Shown here in pieces: positions 9,287-19,002 of a stretch of DNA of 64,000 nucleotides (position 1 is the stretch's first letter; each line of letters starts with the position of its first letter). Under the pieces are notes generated by a model, which searched no databases, had not been told where the DNA came from, and saw only the letters and a program-made list of their open reading frames with translations. The position numbers and the translations under genes are program-made. The DNA is taken from positions 2,666,001-2,730,000 of the forward strand of contig CAWCHQ010000001.1 in assembly GCA_963795415.1 (NCBI GenBank). Reading direction: 5' to 3'. This DNA comes from CAVSUZ01 sp963795415. Its GTDB lineage: Bacteria; Pseudomonadota; Alphaproteobacteria; Acetobacterales; Acetobacteraceae.

Positions 9287-10075
9287 ATGTCCGCATCAAC
9301 CCGCCGTGCCGCCCTGATCACCGGCGCCTCCTCCGGCATCGGCGCCACCTACGCCGACCGGCTCGCCCGCCGCGGCCACGACCTGGTGCTCGTCGCCCGC
9401 AGGGAGCCGCAGATGCAAACCATCGCCGCCCGCCTGCGCGCCGAGACCGGCGTCACGATCGACATCCTCCCCGCCGACCTGACGAACCCAACCGACCTCG
9501 CCCGCGTGGAATCCCGCCTGCGCGAAGACTCCCGCATCGGCCTCCTCGTCAACAACGCCGGCGTCGCCGACTTCGCCGGCTTCTCCAATCCCGACCTCGA
9601 TGCGAATGAAAAACTGATCCGCCTCAATATCACCGCCGTCGTGCGCCTTGCCGGAGCCGTCATCCCGCGCTTTCTCACCGAAGGTGGCGGATCGATCATC
9701 AGCATCACCTCGGTGCTCGCTGTGGCCCCGGAATTCATGCCTGGCGTTTACCCGGCGACCAAGTCCTTCGTCCTGACCTTCTCCCAGTCCCTGCAAAGCG
9801 AGCTCGGCCCGCGCGGGCTCTACGTCCAGGCCGTGCTGCCCGCGACCACGCGCACTGAAATCTGGGCCAAATCCGGCAGGGATCCCGACGACCTCCAGGG
9901 TGTGATGGACGTCAACGAGCTGGTGGACGCCGCCCTTATCGGCTTCGACCGCAAGGAACTCATCACCATCCCGCCCTTGCCCGAGGAAGCCCAGTGGAAC
10001 GCCTTCAACGCCGACCGTCTCGCGATGCTGCCCAACTTCCGCCAGCAGCACCCGGCCGCGCGGTACCAGACGTAG
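9287..10075 (+). CDS. SDR-family NAD(P)-dependent oxidoreductase
   Basis: A 262-residue classical short-chain dehydrogenase. It has TGASSGIG cofactor-binding motif at residues 12-19, NNAG at 89-92, catalytic S142, and Y155xxxK159 (GVYPATKS). Arg at 38-39 after strand 2 favours NADPH. It lies 14 bp after the DHA2 pump, with AAGGAA upstream of the ATG, so it is the last gene of the HxlR efflux operon and may reduce the same reactive carbonyl the pump exports (inference). Confidence 0.85.
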   Translation: MSASTRRAALITGASSGIGATYADRLARRGHDLVLVARREPQMQTIAARLRAETGVTIDILPADLTNPTDLARVESRLREDSRIGLLVNNAGVADFAGFSNPDLDANEKLIRLNITAVVRLAGAVIPRFLTEGGGSIISITSVLAVAPEFMPGVYPATKSFVLTFSQSLQSELGPRGLYVQAVLPATTRTEIWAKSGRDPDDLQGVMDVNELVDAALIGFDRKELITIPPLPEEAQWNAFNADRLAMLPNFRQQHPAARYQT

Positions 10076-10158
10076 TGCCATCCGGCACCCGTTTACACGG
10101 AGGACCGCCAAGTCAAGCGGGGCACCAGACCAGACCGACGGAGTAGCGCCATCGCCAG

Positions 10159-10410
10159 GATGCGAGTTCGTTCAGATCAGCCGCAAAACAGGCCGTTCGA
10201 GCTGGTAGAGCGGGATGTGCCTGACTCCGGACCAGGCGAGATCCGTGTTCGGGTCCGGGCTGGCGGCGTCTGCCACAGCGACTCCATCGCCAGGGAAAGA
10301 CCGCTCCTCCCCCTATCGCGCCGGACGTGAAATTGCCGGCGTGATCGATGCTGTAGGGCCAGGCGCCGTTGTGCGACAGGTGGGGGCGCATCTCTATCTC
10401 GACAGCAACT
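10159..10410 (+). pseudogene. Zinc-type alcohol dehydrogenase (MDR) N-terminal remnant
   Basis: From ATG 10159 the translation MRVRSDQPQNRPFELVER, then GPGEIRVRVRAGGVCHSDSI, is the start of a medium-chain dehydrogenase with its catalytic-zinc Cys. It stops in frame at about 10330. The continuation in another frame (YRAGREIAGVIDAVGPGAV, then RQVG) confirms a frameshift, and part of the intervening segment is missing. Similarity ends near 10410. The catalytic, cofactor-binding and C-terminal parts are absent, so it cannot be functional. Confidence 0.65.
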
Positions 10411-10510
10411 CGCGGAACGTGGCTGCGGAAGGACCGCATCGGCCTGCCGGGTCAAGAGCGGCCCACAAGGATGCGGCGGGCGACCCGAGACCATCGGGGA
10501 CGAGGATACG

Positions 10511-11058
10511 CTACGTCCGGGAGATGAAGCGGCGCCCGCGTTTTCTGTGCCCGGCTTCGAGCACAAGCAATCCCACGCCGATCACCGCGGCAGAGCTCGG
10601 CTCGGGCGTCGAAATCACGGTGAGCATTCCGCTAGTTGAATTGAGTGGGTTGAAGCCGATTTGATAATTGACCTCCTGGAAATTCAGGGCATCCGCAGCG
10701 CCGCCGGCGTCTATGTTGAGGACATTCGCTCCGCCGAAACATCCAAACGTGCTGCATGTCCGGCCGGTTTCGAAAGTCGTGCGATACCAGTCAGGCTGCC
10801 GCTGGGATCGTACGTAAACATCGTGTCCGGCTCGAGCGTCGTAGTCGAAGTGTATGTGAAATCGTCGAGATTGCCGACAGAGGCGACAAGGGGGTCCACC
10901 GTGACGGTGAAGCGGCCGCTCACCGTCGAGAACGGCGCGACTATATTGCCTGTGAAGTTGCTAGCGGTAAATGCAACCGTTTCGGTGATGGCGCTGGCAT
11001 GGGCAACGCTTACGTCGCCGAGGATGGCCAGTCCTATGCCGGCGGCGGCCACACACAT
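10511..11058 (-). pseudogene. PEP-CTERM sorted secreted protein, frameshifted
   Basis: A signal peptide-like start (MCVAAAGIGLAILGDVSVA, then HASA) leads into a Thr/Ser-rich beta-type mature region (FTASNFTGNIVAPFSTVSG). Frame is lost near 10770. Read in the neighbouring frame the protein continues (NVLNIDAGGAADALNFQEVN) and finishes with STPEPSSAAVIGVGLLVLEA and the basic tail RKRGRR, a textbook PEP-CTERM anchor recognised by exosortase. Start is ambiguous: an in-frame upstream ATG at 11121 exists but would overlap the next gene. No exosortase gene is in the window. Confidence 0.7.
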
Positions 11059-11092
11059 TTGGGTCCAGTGGTCGCAAGACCTGCGGAACGTC

Positions 11093-11485
11093 CTAACCCT
11101 CAAAGCAACTCGTGGCGTCACGATCGCGGTCGTATCGTCTCGTGAGCGGAAACGGCGGCAACCAGGACTCGCGACGGACGATCCAGCTTTCGTAGGTTGG
11201 CATCAGTTGGTCAGGGGCATCCAGGGATCCTACGTTCACTTCGATTTCGTCTGCGGTGCATCCAAAAATGGACGAGCCGCAGCGGGGACAGAAAAACCGC
11301 CCGGCGTAGTCGCGTGTTTCGCCATCGATCGTGACCGCATCTTGAGGGAACACCGCGGAAGCGTGAAAAAGGGCCCCATGATGCTTGCGGCAGTCGAGAC
11401 AATGACAAAGGCCGACCCGGTATGGGAGTCCCGACGCCACAATTCGGACGTTGCCGCACAGGCAACCGCCCGTGAATTGGTCCAT
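11093..11485 (-). CDS. GFA-family (glutathione-dependent formaldehyde-activating enzyme-like) protein
   Basis: A 130-residue Mss4-like zinc-binding protein. The Cys set is C8/C10 (GGCLCGNVR), C27/C29/C32 (LCHCLDC) and C66/C69 (FFCPRCGSSIF), the full GFA/CENP-V ligand pattern. Members bind zinc and were named for formaldehyde/glutathione adduct formation; most have unknown function. It stands alone between two wrecked genes. The reading frame is intact. Confidence 0.85.
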   Translation of the reverse strand: MDQFTGGCLCGNVRIVASGLPYRVGLCHCLDCRKHHGALFHASAVFPQDAVTIDGETRDYAGRFFCPRCGSSIFGCTADEIEVNVGSLDAPDQLMPTYESWIVRRESWLPPFPLTRRYDRDRDATSCFEG

Positions 11486-11639
11486 GCTGCGTCTCCTCTA
11501 AACCGGGATTTCCCCGGATAAGTCGTCGATTTCGGGCTCTTCGTAGCTGACCGTAGTCCCCTCTCAGATCTCGTCACAAGGATTTCGTCGGTCACGGCCG
11601 GGAGACTTGTCTGTTGCGGTGCAGCGATGACGCAAATGG

Positions 11640-12800
11640 CGGGTCTTCCGATCCACAACCACCGATGCTGGACGCGCGCCTCCCGCCATTCGTCTTGAAG
11701 CTTTGGCAGGACAACCGCGTCCAGGTGACGGCGTTTTTTTCCCTCTTTGATCCAATGCTCTGCAGTGCCGCGCTGGCTGTAGAACGCCACTACCCGCTCG
11801 GCCGGTCTCGTCATGTTGGTCACAATGAAGCCGACGCGTGGATAAAGTTCGCCAGGATGCCAATCCCCTTCGCCACGACACGGCGAGGCTTGTTCCAGGA
11901 ACCGGCCTCGTAACTGAAGCTGGTGTGGTATCGCCGTACGTCATTCGCTGGGCGACCGACCCGGCGTGTCAGCAGCCACGCGATGCGTTCCTGCAACACC
12001 GAATTGGCGGGCAGCCGGATGGTGTACTTGTAGCCCTCCACCCCGGCAATTCGTAGACCTCATGAGTTGGCGAAGGCGGCATCACCCCGAAAGTAGCGGC
12101 GCTGCTTCGTGTGCCGATACCGCGCCAGCACCGCTCCAGCAGCTCGCGCCAACCGTCGGCGCTGTGCACATTGCCGGGCCGCACACACCGTTCCAGATCG
12201 CCGAACTGGTTAAACACGAACAGCGCATGATAGCAGATGCAGCCGAAATGCCCGCTGGCGCTGCCCTCTCGCTGACGCTGCTGTCCAGGTCGAGCACGAT
12301 ACTGGTCTGCGGCCGACGCGCATGCACCCGGTCGATCCACGCAGCAGACAAATCCGCCAGTGCGGCGAGGTTTTCTTGGTCGTTAGCCACCCGGTCTCGA
12401 AGGGGCTCATCTGACTTGTCGAGGCGGCACGACGATCCACCCCGCTGCGATCGACCACGGCGCGCATCGCAGGATCATGCGCCAGGCGATCGGCGTCGTT
12501 CACGTCCTCAGAGGCAGCAAGACGACCGAACACGGATTGGCGAAACAGACGAGCCAGCAAGTGGCGGGTGTTCTTGCCACGGCGGCACTCCGACAGCGTC
12601 GTACCGGCCAGATCGGAGAGGCCGAACGCGTCGTCCAGTTCCCGGTACACAAGCAATCCGGCGTCGGAGGTGATGCGGCTGCCATGGATTCCCGCTTCAA
12701 ACGGCGGTCGAAATCGACCCGCAGGGAACCGTCATCCGCTTCACCCGCCGGGTGTTTCATGAACCCATCAGCGTGACAACCGCAACACATTGATGTTCAT
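11640..12800 (-). mobile_element. Decayed IS1380-family insertion sequence (transposase pseudogene)
   Basis: Read on the minus strand, the transposase begins at MKHPAGEADDGSLRVDFDRR (12759). It can be followed in several alternating frames: LLVYRELDDAFGLSDLAGTT, TRHLLARLFRQSVFGRLA, TSIVLDLDSSVSE (first DDE Asp), HFGCICYHALFVFNQFGDLE, YKYTIRLPANSVLQERIAWL and GFIVTNMTRPAERVVAF, then QRGTAEHWIKEGK (DDE Glu region). These are the hallmarks of IS1380 transposases. At least four frameshifts are needed, and the C-terminal end after RLSCQSF diverges, so the element is dead and probably truncated. Terminal inverted repeats were not identified, so the boundaries are approximate. Confidence 0.75.
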
Positions 12801-12956
12801 GGCAGATTCGGCTGGTTCGTACCACTATACAACTACATTGTCGGTCGTTGGGGAAATCCGGGCTAATTCGTAGGACCGGCCCGGGAAGTTGCAGGTATTT
12901 CCAGTCACGCACGATCTGCTCTAGCCTCTCCCGCAACAAAACCCAGGGAGGACGAA

Positions 12957-14118
12957 ATGCGCCCCGTCGCGCTGCTGTTTGCCGCAGTTTCGGTTTCCAG
13001 CCTGACCGTCGCCGTCCAGGCGGCCCCGTTCATGATCGTCGGCAATGATGAAAAGCTCGTCTGGGACGATCATGGCAACGCCGTCGTCCATCCGACCGGC
13101 AACGACACGGTTCAGATCATCGACCTCGCCGATCCGGAAAAACCGAAAATCACCGCCACTCTGAAGCTTGAGAACTCCGTCATCGGGCCACCGGTCAATC
13201 TGGCCATTACCCCCAACGGCCAGCTGGCGCTGGTTGCCGATTTCGATGACCACCGCCGAGGATGGCGGCAAGCTGAAGCTGGTTCCTACCGACAAGCTGT
13301 GGGTGATCGACCTCACGGCCAATCCGCCCCGGCTGCTCGACACTGTGACGCTAGGAAAGCAACCCTCGGGGCTGTCGATCAATGCGGCCGGCACGCTGGC
13401 CCTGGTTGCCAACCGCGCCGACGGAACCGTCAGCGTGCTGAAGATAGACGGCAAGAGCGTAAAGCCTGTCGGGACTGTGCCGATGAGCGGCAGTGTCTCG
13501 ACCGTGCAGTTCACGCCGGACGGCAAGCGGGCGATTGCCATCAAGTCGCCGGCCAACGCCGCGGCCATGCTGGATGTGAACGGTGACCAGGTCACGTATT
13601 CGAAGCTTGACCTGCCGACCTACCAGTTCCCCTACAACGTCGTCGTCACCCCGGACGGAAAACTGGCTATCACCGCGGATAATGGGTTCGGCGGCAACGC
13701 GGACGGCAATATCGACGCTGCCAGCATCATCGACCTCACACATAACCCGCCCTATATCGCCGACAGGATCAACCTGCCCGACGCTCCGGAAGGTCTGGGG
13801 ATCAGCCCTAAAGGCAATGTTGCGGTGGCAGTGAGCGTCCTCGGGTCCAATCTTCGTGGCAGGTGGTTCTACCACAAGAACGGTGTGATCACGGTGCTGG
13901 CGATCGAGCAGGGGAAGGTGCGGCCGGTGAAAGAGATCGAGGTGGGCAGCACGCCGGAGGCGGCGGAATTTACGCCGGACGGCCGGTATCTCTATATCGG
14001 GAATTATCTGGACGAGGACTTCTCGATCCTGCGGGTCAACGGTACCGACGTGACCGACACCGGCAAGCGCTTCAAGGTCGATGGCCACCCGGCGTCGGCC
14101 CGGATGGGGCCGGGCTGA
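12957..14118 (+). pseudogene. Secreted YVTN/YncE-like beta-propeller protein, frameshifted
   Basis: A signal peptide (MRPVALLFAAVSVSSLTVAV, then QAAP) precedes repeated WD/YVTN-type blades: NLAITPNGQLALVAD, GLSINAAGTLALVANRADG, TVQFTPDGKRAIAIKS, NVVVTPDGKLAITADNG and AAEFTPDGRYLYIGNYLDED. This is an exported seven-bladed propeller probably binding a ligand or partner in the periplasm. The frame breaks near 13245; dropping one t from gatttcgatg gives SMTTAEDGGKLKLVP and restores the second frame. Span is 3n+1 bases. GGAGGAC lies before the ATG. It converges directly on the CoA transferase stop (14118/14119). Confidence 0.75.
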
Positions 14119-15300
14119 TCAGACGCCGATCACTTTCCGATCGCGCAGCGCCCCTATCTCGGCGTTGGAGAACCCATGCTCGCGCAGGATTTCAGCGCCG
14201 TGCTGGCCGAGGCCGGGCGATATCGCCCGCGCCTCTCCGCCGGCAAAAGGCGGCAAGCCGATGAGGTTGGGCAGGGGCACGGAGCGGGTAACCGCCGGAT
14301 GCTCCACCCAGGCCACTGCCCCGCTCTCTGAGGTATGCGGGTGGAGCAAAAAATCGCGGTAAGTGTTCAGCCGCTCGTGCATGACCTTGTGTGCCGCGAG
14401 CTTCTCCGACCAGTGCGCGAAGCTGTGGCCGGCGAACATGGGCCGCAGTTCCGCACGGATCACTTCCGCATGCTCAATGCGTCCGTCAACGGCGGCGAAG
14501 CGGGAATCCTCCAGCATCCAGCCCAGATCGAGCGCCCGGCAGAACGCAAGCCAGTCCTGCGGACGGGCCACGGTGATCGAAATCCAGCCGTCGGTGGCCC
14601 GGTACACGCCGTTGGGACCCGCGGGCGGGCGGAGTTTCCCGTCCTCAAGATAATGCTGGATCATCCGGATCACCTGCAGCCCGGCCGCCGCCTCCATCAG
14701 GGATGCCTGAATGTGCCGACCTCGATCTTCGCGCAGCCGGGCAAACAGCGCCGGCCCTACCGCCGAGAACGCATATAGCGCAGTGCTCATGTCGATCGCG
14801 ACGATGGGGGTACGATGCGGAACGCCATCCTCACCGGCATTCTCCACGGTGAGCCCGGTGAAGGCCTGCAGCACCGGGTCCATGGCCGGGCGCTCCGCCA
14901 GCTGGCCGGTCTGCCCGAAGCCCGAAATGGAGACGTAAATGATCCGCTTCTCCCGCTCGGCGACCGCGTCGTAGCCGAACCCCAGCCGGTCAATGACGCC
15001 GGGCCGGAAGCCCTGGATGAACACGTCGGCGCCCTTAACCAGGCGCCACAGCACCGCGCGCGCTTCTTCCTGCTTCAGATCGATGGCGATACCGCGCTTG
15101 CCCAGATTGACCGGGATGGAATATGCCGTCTGATCGCCGTATTTGACGCCGAGGCCGCGGCTCCAGTCGCCACCCTCCGGCGGCTCAACCTTGATCACGT
15201 CAGCGCCGTACTGAGCCAGCAACATCGCGCAATATGGGCCGGCCACACCCTGGCTGAGATCGATAACCTTCAGTCCGGCATAAGGCCGCTCGTAGCTCAT
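14119..15300 (-). CDS. Family III CoA transferase (CaiB/BaiF type)
   Basis: A 393-residue class III acyl-CoA transferase, cytosolic, moving CoA between carboxylic acids through an aspartyl-CoA anhydride. Features: GLKVIDLSQGVAGPYCAMLL near residue 9-28, LAQYGADVIKVEPPEGGD, and catalytic D141 in ERPAMDPVLQA (equivalent to the Frc Asp169 position). ATG at 15300 was chosen because MSYERPYAGLKVIDLS is the family start; the frame is open 49 codons further. It may handle a catabolic acid; neighbours do not identify the substrate. Confidence 0.87.
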   Translation of the reverse strand: MSYERPYAGLKVIDLSQGVAGPYCAMLLAQYGADVIKVEPPEGGDWSRGLGVKYGDQTAYSIPVNLGKRGIAIDLKQEEARAVLWRLVKGADVFIQGFRPGVIDRLGFGYDAVAEREKRIIYVSISGFGQTGQLAERPAMDPVLQAFTGLTVENAGEDGVPHRTPIVAIDMSTALYAFSAVGPALFARLREDRGRHIQASLMEAAAGLQVIRMIQHYLEDGKLRPPAGPNGVYRATDGWISITVARPQDWLAFCRALDLGWMLEDSRFAAVDGRIEHAEVIRAELRPMFAGHSFAHWSEKLAAHKVMHERLNTYRDFLLHPHTSESGAVAWVEHPAVTRSVPLPNLIGLPPFAGGEARAISPGLGQHGAEILREHGFSNAEIGALRDRKVIGV

Positions 15301-15389
15301 GCTTTGTTTCCCTAACCCCGCGCGATACCGGGCGCCGAGAGCGTTGGAAGAGTCAACGCTTTCGGCGCCCGGTATGTCTCGGAGGCAGA

Positions 15390-15890
15390 CTAACCCGGCC
15401 CGTATTCCGCCGAAACGGAGATCTCGCCTTCGGCCACAAACTCGCACATTTCCTCCAACGAGGCTTTCAGCGAGCCTGACATCTTGAGCGTCTGCTCGAT
15501 TGTGACGCCACGCATGACGATGTTCCGACCAGCAACCGTGATATTGGGCTGGAAACGTTCAAGCGCTCCCTCGACTAGGCTTGTGAAAAATCGGTTCAGA
15601 CGCTCGACTATTACCTTGCGAACGGCGCTCGCCCCGGCTCCCACTGCCGCGCCAAGCTCCTCGACCTCGCGATGGAACTGGTCGAGTAGTTCACGCGCGG
15701 CCGCCTTGCCCTTTTCCCACGAGGTACGCACGGCGCCCTCGGCGGTATCCCAGAGTCGCTCCGTCCAACTTGTCTGCTGTTCTTTGAGCGGTGCGTTGAG
15801 GCCTTTGGTTGTCAACCCACCGGGAAGGCCCACGGACTGCGCGTTTTCCAGAGCGGTATCCAGCAAGTCCTCGCTTATGATGAGGGGCAT
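15390..15890 (-). CDS. Unrecognised 166-residue protein downstream of the HExxH protein
   Basis: I do not recognise this family. The protein starts MPLIISEDLLDTALENAQSV and contains a long predicted helical stretch (WTERLWDTAEGAVRT, WEKGKAAARELLDQFHREVE, then Ala/Gly-rich ELGAAVGAGASAVRKVIVE). It ends with ITVAGRNIVMRGVTIEQTLK and a C-terminal acidic segment. No signal peptide is visible. It lies 46 bp after the large HExxH gene on the same strand, so they are probably co-transcribed and may act together. Function is unknown. Confidence 0.55.
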   Translation of the reverse strand: MPLIISEDLLDTALENAQSVGLPGGLTTKGLNAPLKEQQTSWTERLWDTAEGAVRTSWEKGKAAARELLDQFHREVEELGAAVGAGASAVRKVIVERLNRFFTSLVEGALERFQPNITVAGRNIVMRGVTIEQTLKMSGSLKASLEEMCEFVAEGEISVSAEYGPG

Positions 15891-15936
15891 CTATAACTCC
15901 CTGCTTCAGGAGGGCGGGCGAACATCCCAGCCCCAA

Positions 15937-18928
15937 TCAGTTTTGGCAAACAAGGGAATGGCCGCAGCGGCGAGGTCGTTCTGGTTCGAACTCAAGCCAG
16001 TCGTCGCGACCGGCGCTGCGAGCCGTTCGGAAGAGCGCATCTGAAATGGCCTTGCGCCGGGCTGGGATTCGTTTGGTCATTTGATCGAAGCCGTGCGGCA
16101 TCGCACAGGTTGCCGCACGTTCCTCATCGTGGAGCAGGCCTGTCAGCAGTGCTTGGGCAGCCTGCTGTTGGCTCTGACCGCGGAGTTTTGGATCGAGAAC
16201 CTCGTCCGCGAGGTGCTTCACCCATGTAGCCCAGGCTTCGACCGGCACTTCCGTTCCGTCGATGTTCCATCCCCGTCCCGAAGAGGCCTCAATCTAGTCG
16301 CGCGTCCGCTGTGCTCCGGCCTCACCCGCGGCAATAAAACGCAATTCGGCCGATAGCTCAGGGTTCGGCATAACTCTCGCCTTAGCGAGTTCGGCAAGCG
16401 CCGCGAAGCGCTCGGGATCGGAGCGTATCAGTTTATCGGTTGCCTGGTTAGGGCCCTGCAGGTGCATCCAGTCGCCGTAGGTGAAAACAAGAAAATGCAA
16501 GCCTGGCAGTGGCCGCTCGGATGACGCAACGCCGCCCAGATCGATCAGGCGCGTTGCCGTCACGCGCGGCTCACCGCGAAGGCGGTAGCGAGCAGCAATG
16601 CTTTCGCTCTCCGCCACATCGATGGGGAAGCCGAACCCGTTAACACTTACCTCTCCGGTGTCCACGTGTTTTTCGGTGGTGCGGAGGAGCGTCATGAGAA
16701 GAGCACGTCCGCTTAACTCGTCCCGATTAAGAAAGAATTTTGACTGAGCTGTGCCGAGTGGGAAGAGGCTACCGATCGTGATGAACCTCTCGGCTATATC
16801 CGAGTAGCGGTCGAGGGTTCGCTGCCAGGCTTTCTCTCGTTTCTCTGAGCGCAAAATCGAATCGCAATGAGCCACGAGCTTGGCACAGAATGGATCGACA
16901 CCTTCCAGACGCTTGGAATCCTCAGGATGAGTAAGTGAAGCGAAAGCCTGGGCAACGCGTTCCCGCAGGTGCCGAGATTGGATTTGCCCGATCTCCGCGT
17001 TCATTTCTACCGGGACGGGATGTCCGCTCGACCATATAAAGGACCGGCCGGGCGCGGTTTTCTCCGGTGGAGTGAGAAAATCCTCGATTACGTCGCGTGG
17101 CAGCAACGCCAGTTGTGCTGCCCAGCGGACCATGCCGGCCACAGCATGAGCACCAAACTCCTCGCTGTGCAGTGAAAGATCGGGAATAAAATCATCACTG
17201 CCAAAACGTGTCGCATGCAGCAAGAGCAAGAGGCATTCGGTTGCGGTCAGAGCGCGCCCTGTCGTCCTCCGCCAGGCGGCAACCACGCCTCGTACTGCGA
17301 GATAGCCAGCGAAATATGGCACTTGCGGGTTCTTGAGGTAGGCATACAGCCGGTCGGGACCGGCTTTGTTCATGGCTTCGCTGCAGGCACGCTCAAACTC
17401 CTCAGCAAAGGCGTCAAACTCCTTGACGATCTTTTCCCGGTCGTCGAAGACGCCGTCGGAACCGGGTGTCGGATGGAAATCGACAAGATATCGCAGGGCT
17501 TCGGCAACCGGGTTTATGCCAACCGGATCAAGGGCAGGATCGGAGGCCACTTCGGCAAAAATCGCGAGACCTTCAAACCACGGGGTCCAGGCGTCTTGCA
17601 GCAACTGGGCCTTTCGTGCGAGCTCGAGACTGCGCTCGGCGCGCCACAAAGAGCCGGCTTCGCCAGGAGCCAGCGGGGCGACACCCTTCTCGGCAATAAG
17701 GGCGGGCAGGCGCCCAGCCTCAAATGCCTGACCGCCCTCATCGCTCACTGACCAAATGCTGAGCTCATTTTCTAAGGCCGTGGCGCGCAACGCCGTCAGG
17801 CACATTCCTAAGATGCCAATGAAGCAGAAAACATGCGTCGTTTCGTGCATCATTACCAGCAGAATTCTGTTGGAAATTCGCTTCCCGCTGGAACGACCGG
17901 TTGTGAGGTATGGACCTCGAATAGCCGGGATGGGTAACGGTCCAGCTAACCCAGTCTGCTTGCGCGCTCTCGGCTCTGGGCGACGGTTCGAGGGCGAGCC
18001 TTTGCCGTTCAATCTCGATCTCCCAGTACATCGCCTGCAGCAGGCCGGCAAAGCGTTCGAGCCAATCATCCATTGGTTGCGTGGCAATGCGCTCCGGCCA
18101 GTTGTTGCCTCCAACAATTTCGCCAAGTTGATTCTTCGCGGTTTCTGTCCCGATGCTGAAAATCAGCAGCGGCATCAAGCAGTGGAGCCATTGGTGCGGT
18201 TGCATGGCTTCACGCAGACCGTGGGCGAGTGGGACGGATATGGATTTTTGCACTCGCGCCGAGCGCTCTATGGCACGCTCGACCGCGTCAAAAGCGTCCA
18301 GCCGCCTGGTTGGATCTTTTTCGGCAATAGCGATCGCCGACCGGGCAATGTCCGAGGCACAGACCGCGATTTGCCCCGGCTTTCCCGCGTCCTCGGCCAG
18401 GCGCAACGCCCGTTCGACGATTTGCCGGCGTTCTGAACCGTGCGGTATGTCCAGAGTCATCACTGCGGCAAAAAGATCGTAGGCTGCATCCAGGCGGCCC
18501 GCGGCCTCGCACTCCCGGGCAAGGTTTGCGAACTCATGGGCCAGGTCGTTATCCGTATCCTCATCGGGTGGCGATGCCAGGGCCTGGAGGACCTTCGCCG
18601 CGCTATCGAGCACAAGCTCTGCCCGATCTGCGCTCTCTTCGTCACTTTCGCTGTCGGGCCGATAGAGCAGGCGGATTTCAGGCAACCACTTGGCATGCTT
18701 CGTCCCGCCCTTATCCCAGCTTGCCAGAACAACGCCCATGTAGAGCTTCCAAAACCCGGGAGTCAGTGCGACGCCGCTTTCTATGGCCTGGCTGACGAAA
18801 CCTTTCCCGCTGATCAGGCCGCTATCCAGGAGCTTTCCGAATGCAAGCTCATCTTCCTCGGACGCATCGATCATCTTGAGCGCCTGGGCGACAAGCAACA
18901 AAGCGTGTATGGTGAAGACCTCATCCAT
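15937..18928 (-). pseudogene. Large HExxH (zincin-like) protein of about 997 codons, broken by a frameshift and an in-frame stop
   Basis: Three minus-strand open segments form one gene. Segment 1 (from ATG 18928) is helical, with GRLDAAYDLFAAVMTLDIP (TPR-like). Near 17940 the frame must shift by one base, after which HETTH (17833-17847) appears within ILLVMMHETTHVFCFIG, followed 87 residues on by WFEGLAIFAE, the arrangement of a zinc metallopeptidase (HExxH ... E). Segment 2 ends at an amber codon at 16294-16296; the same frame continues without another stop through GWNIDGTEVPVEAWATWV and HFDQM-like sequence to 15937. Total length is 3n+1. The family is not recognised and activity is inferred from the motif only. 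It may be a pseudogene, or the lesions may be assembly errors. The 166-aa gene follows. Confidence 0.6.
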
Positions 18929-18981
18929 CCGCGGCTCTCCCTCAATGCGAGAGGCGTTAGCGCAGGCCCAGCAACAAGCTT

Positions 18982-19002
18982 TTATAGTTTTTGTGACTAT
19001 AA
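18982..19002. promoter_or_regulatory. TTATAGT/ACTATAA inverted repeat between aconitase X and the HExxH gene
   Basis: Perfect 7-bp arms (18982-18988 and 18996-19002) with a 7-nt loop overlap the stop codon of the aconitase X small subunit and lie 54 bp before the HExxH gene start. On the minus strand the stem is followed by AAAAGC rather than a T run, so it is more likely a regulatory palindrome than an intrinsic terminator. Confidence 0.35.

Noticed and set aside
7377..9299. A 640-codon minus-strand open frame over the efflux genes
   Set aside because: Antisense of the HlyD and DHA2 genes; low-complexity acidic/glycine-rich translation is typical of shadow frames in GC-rich DNA.
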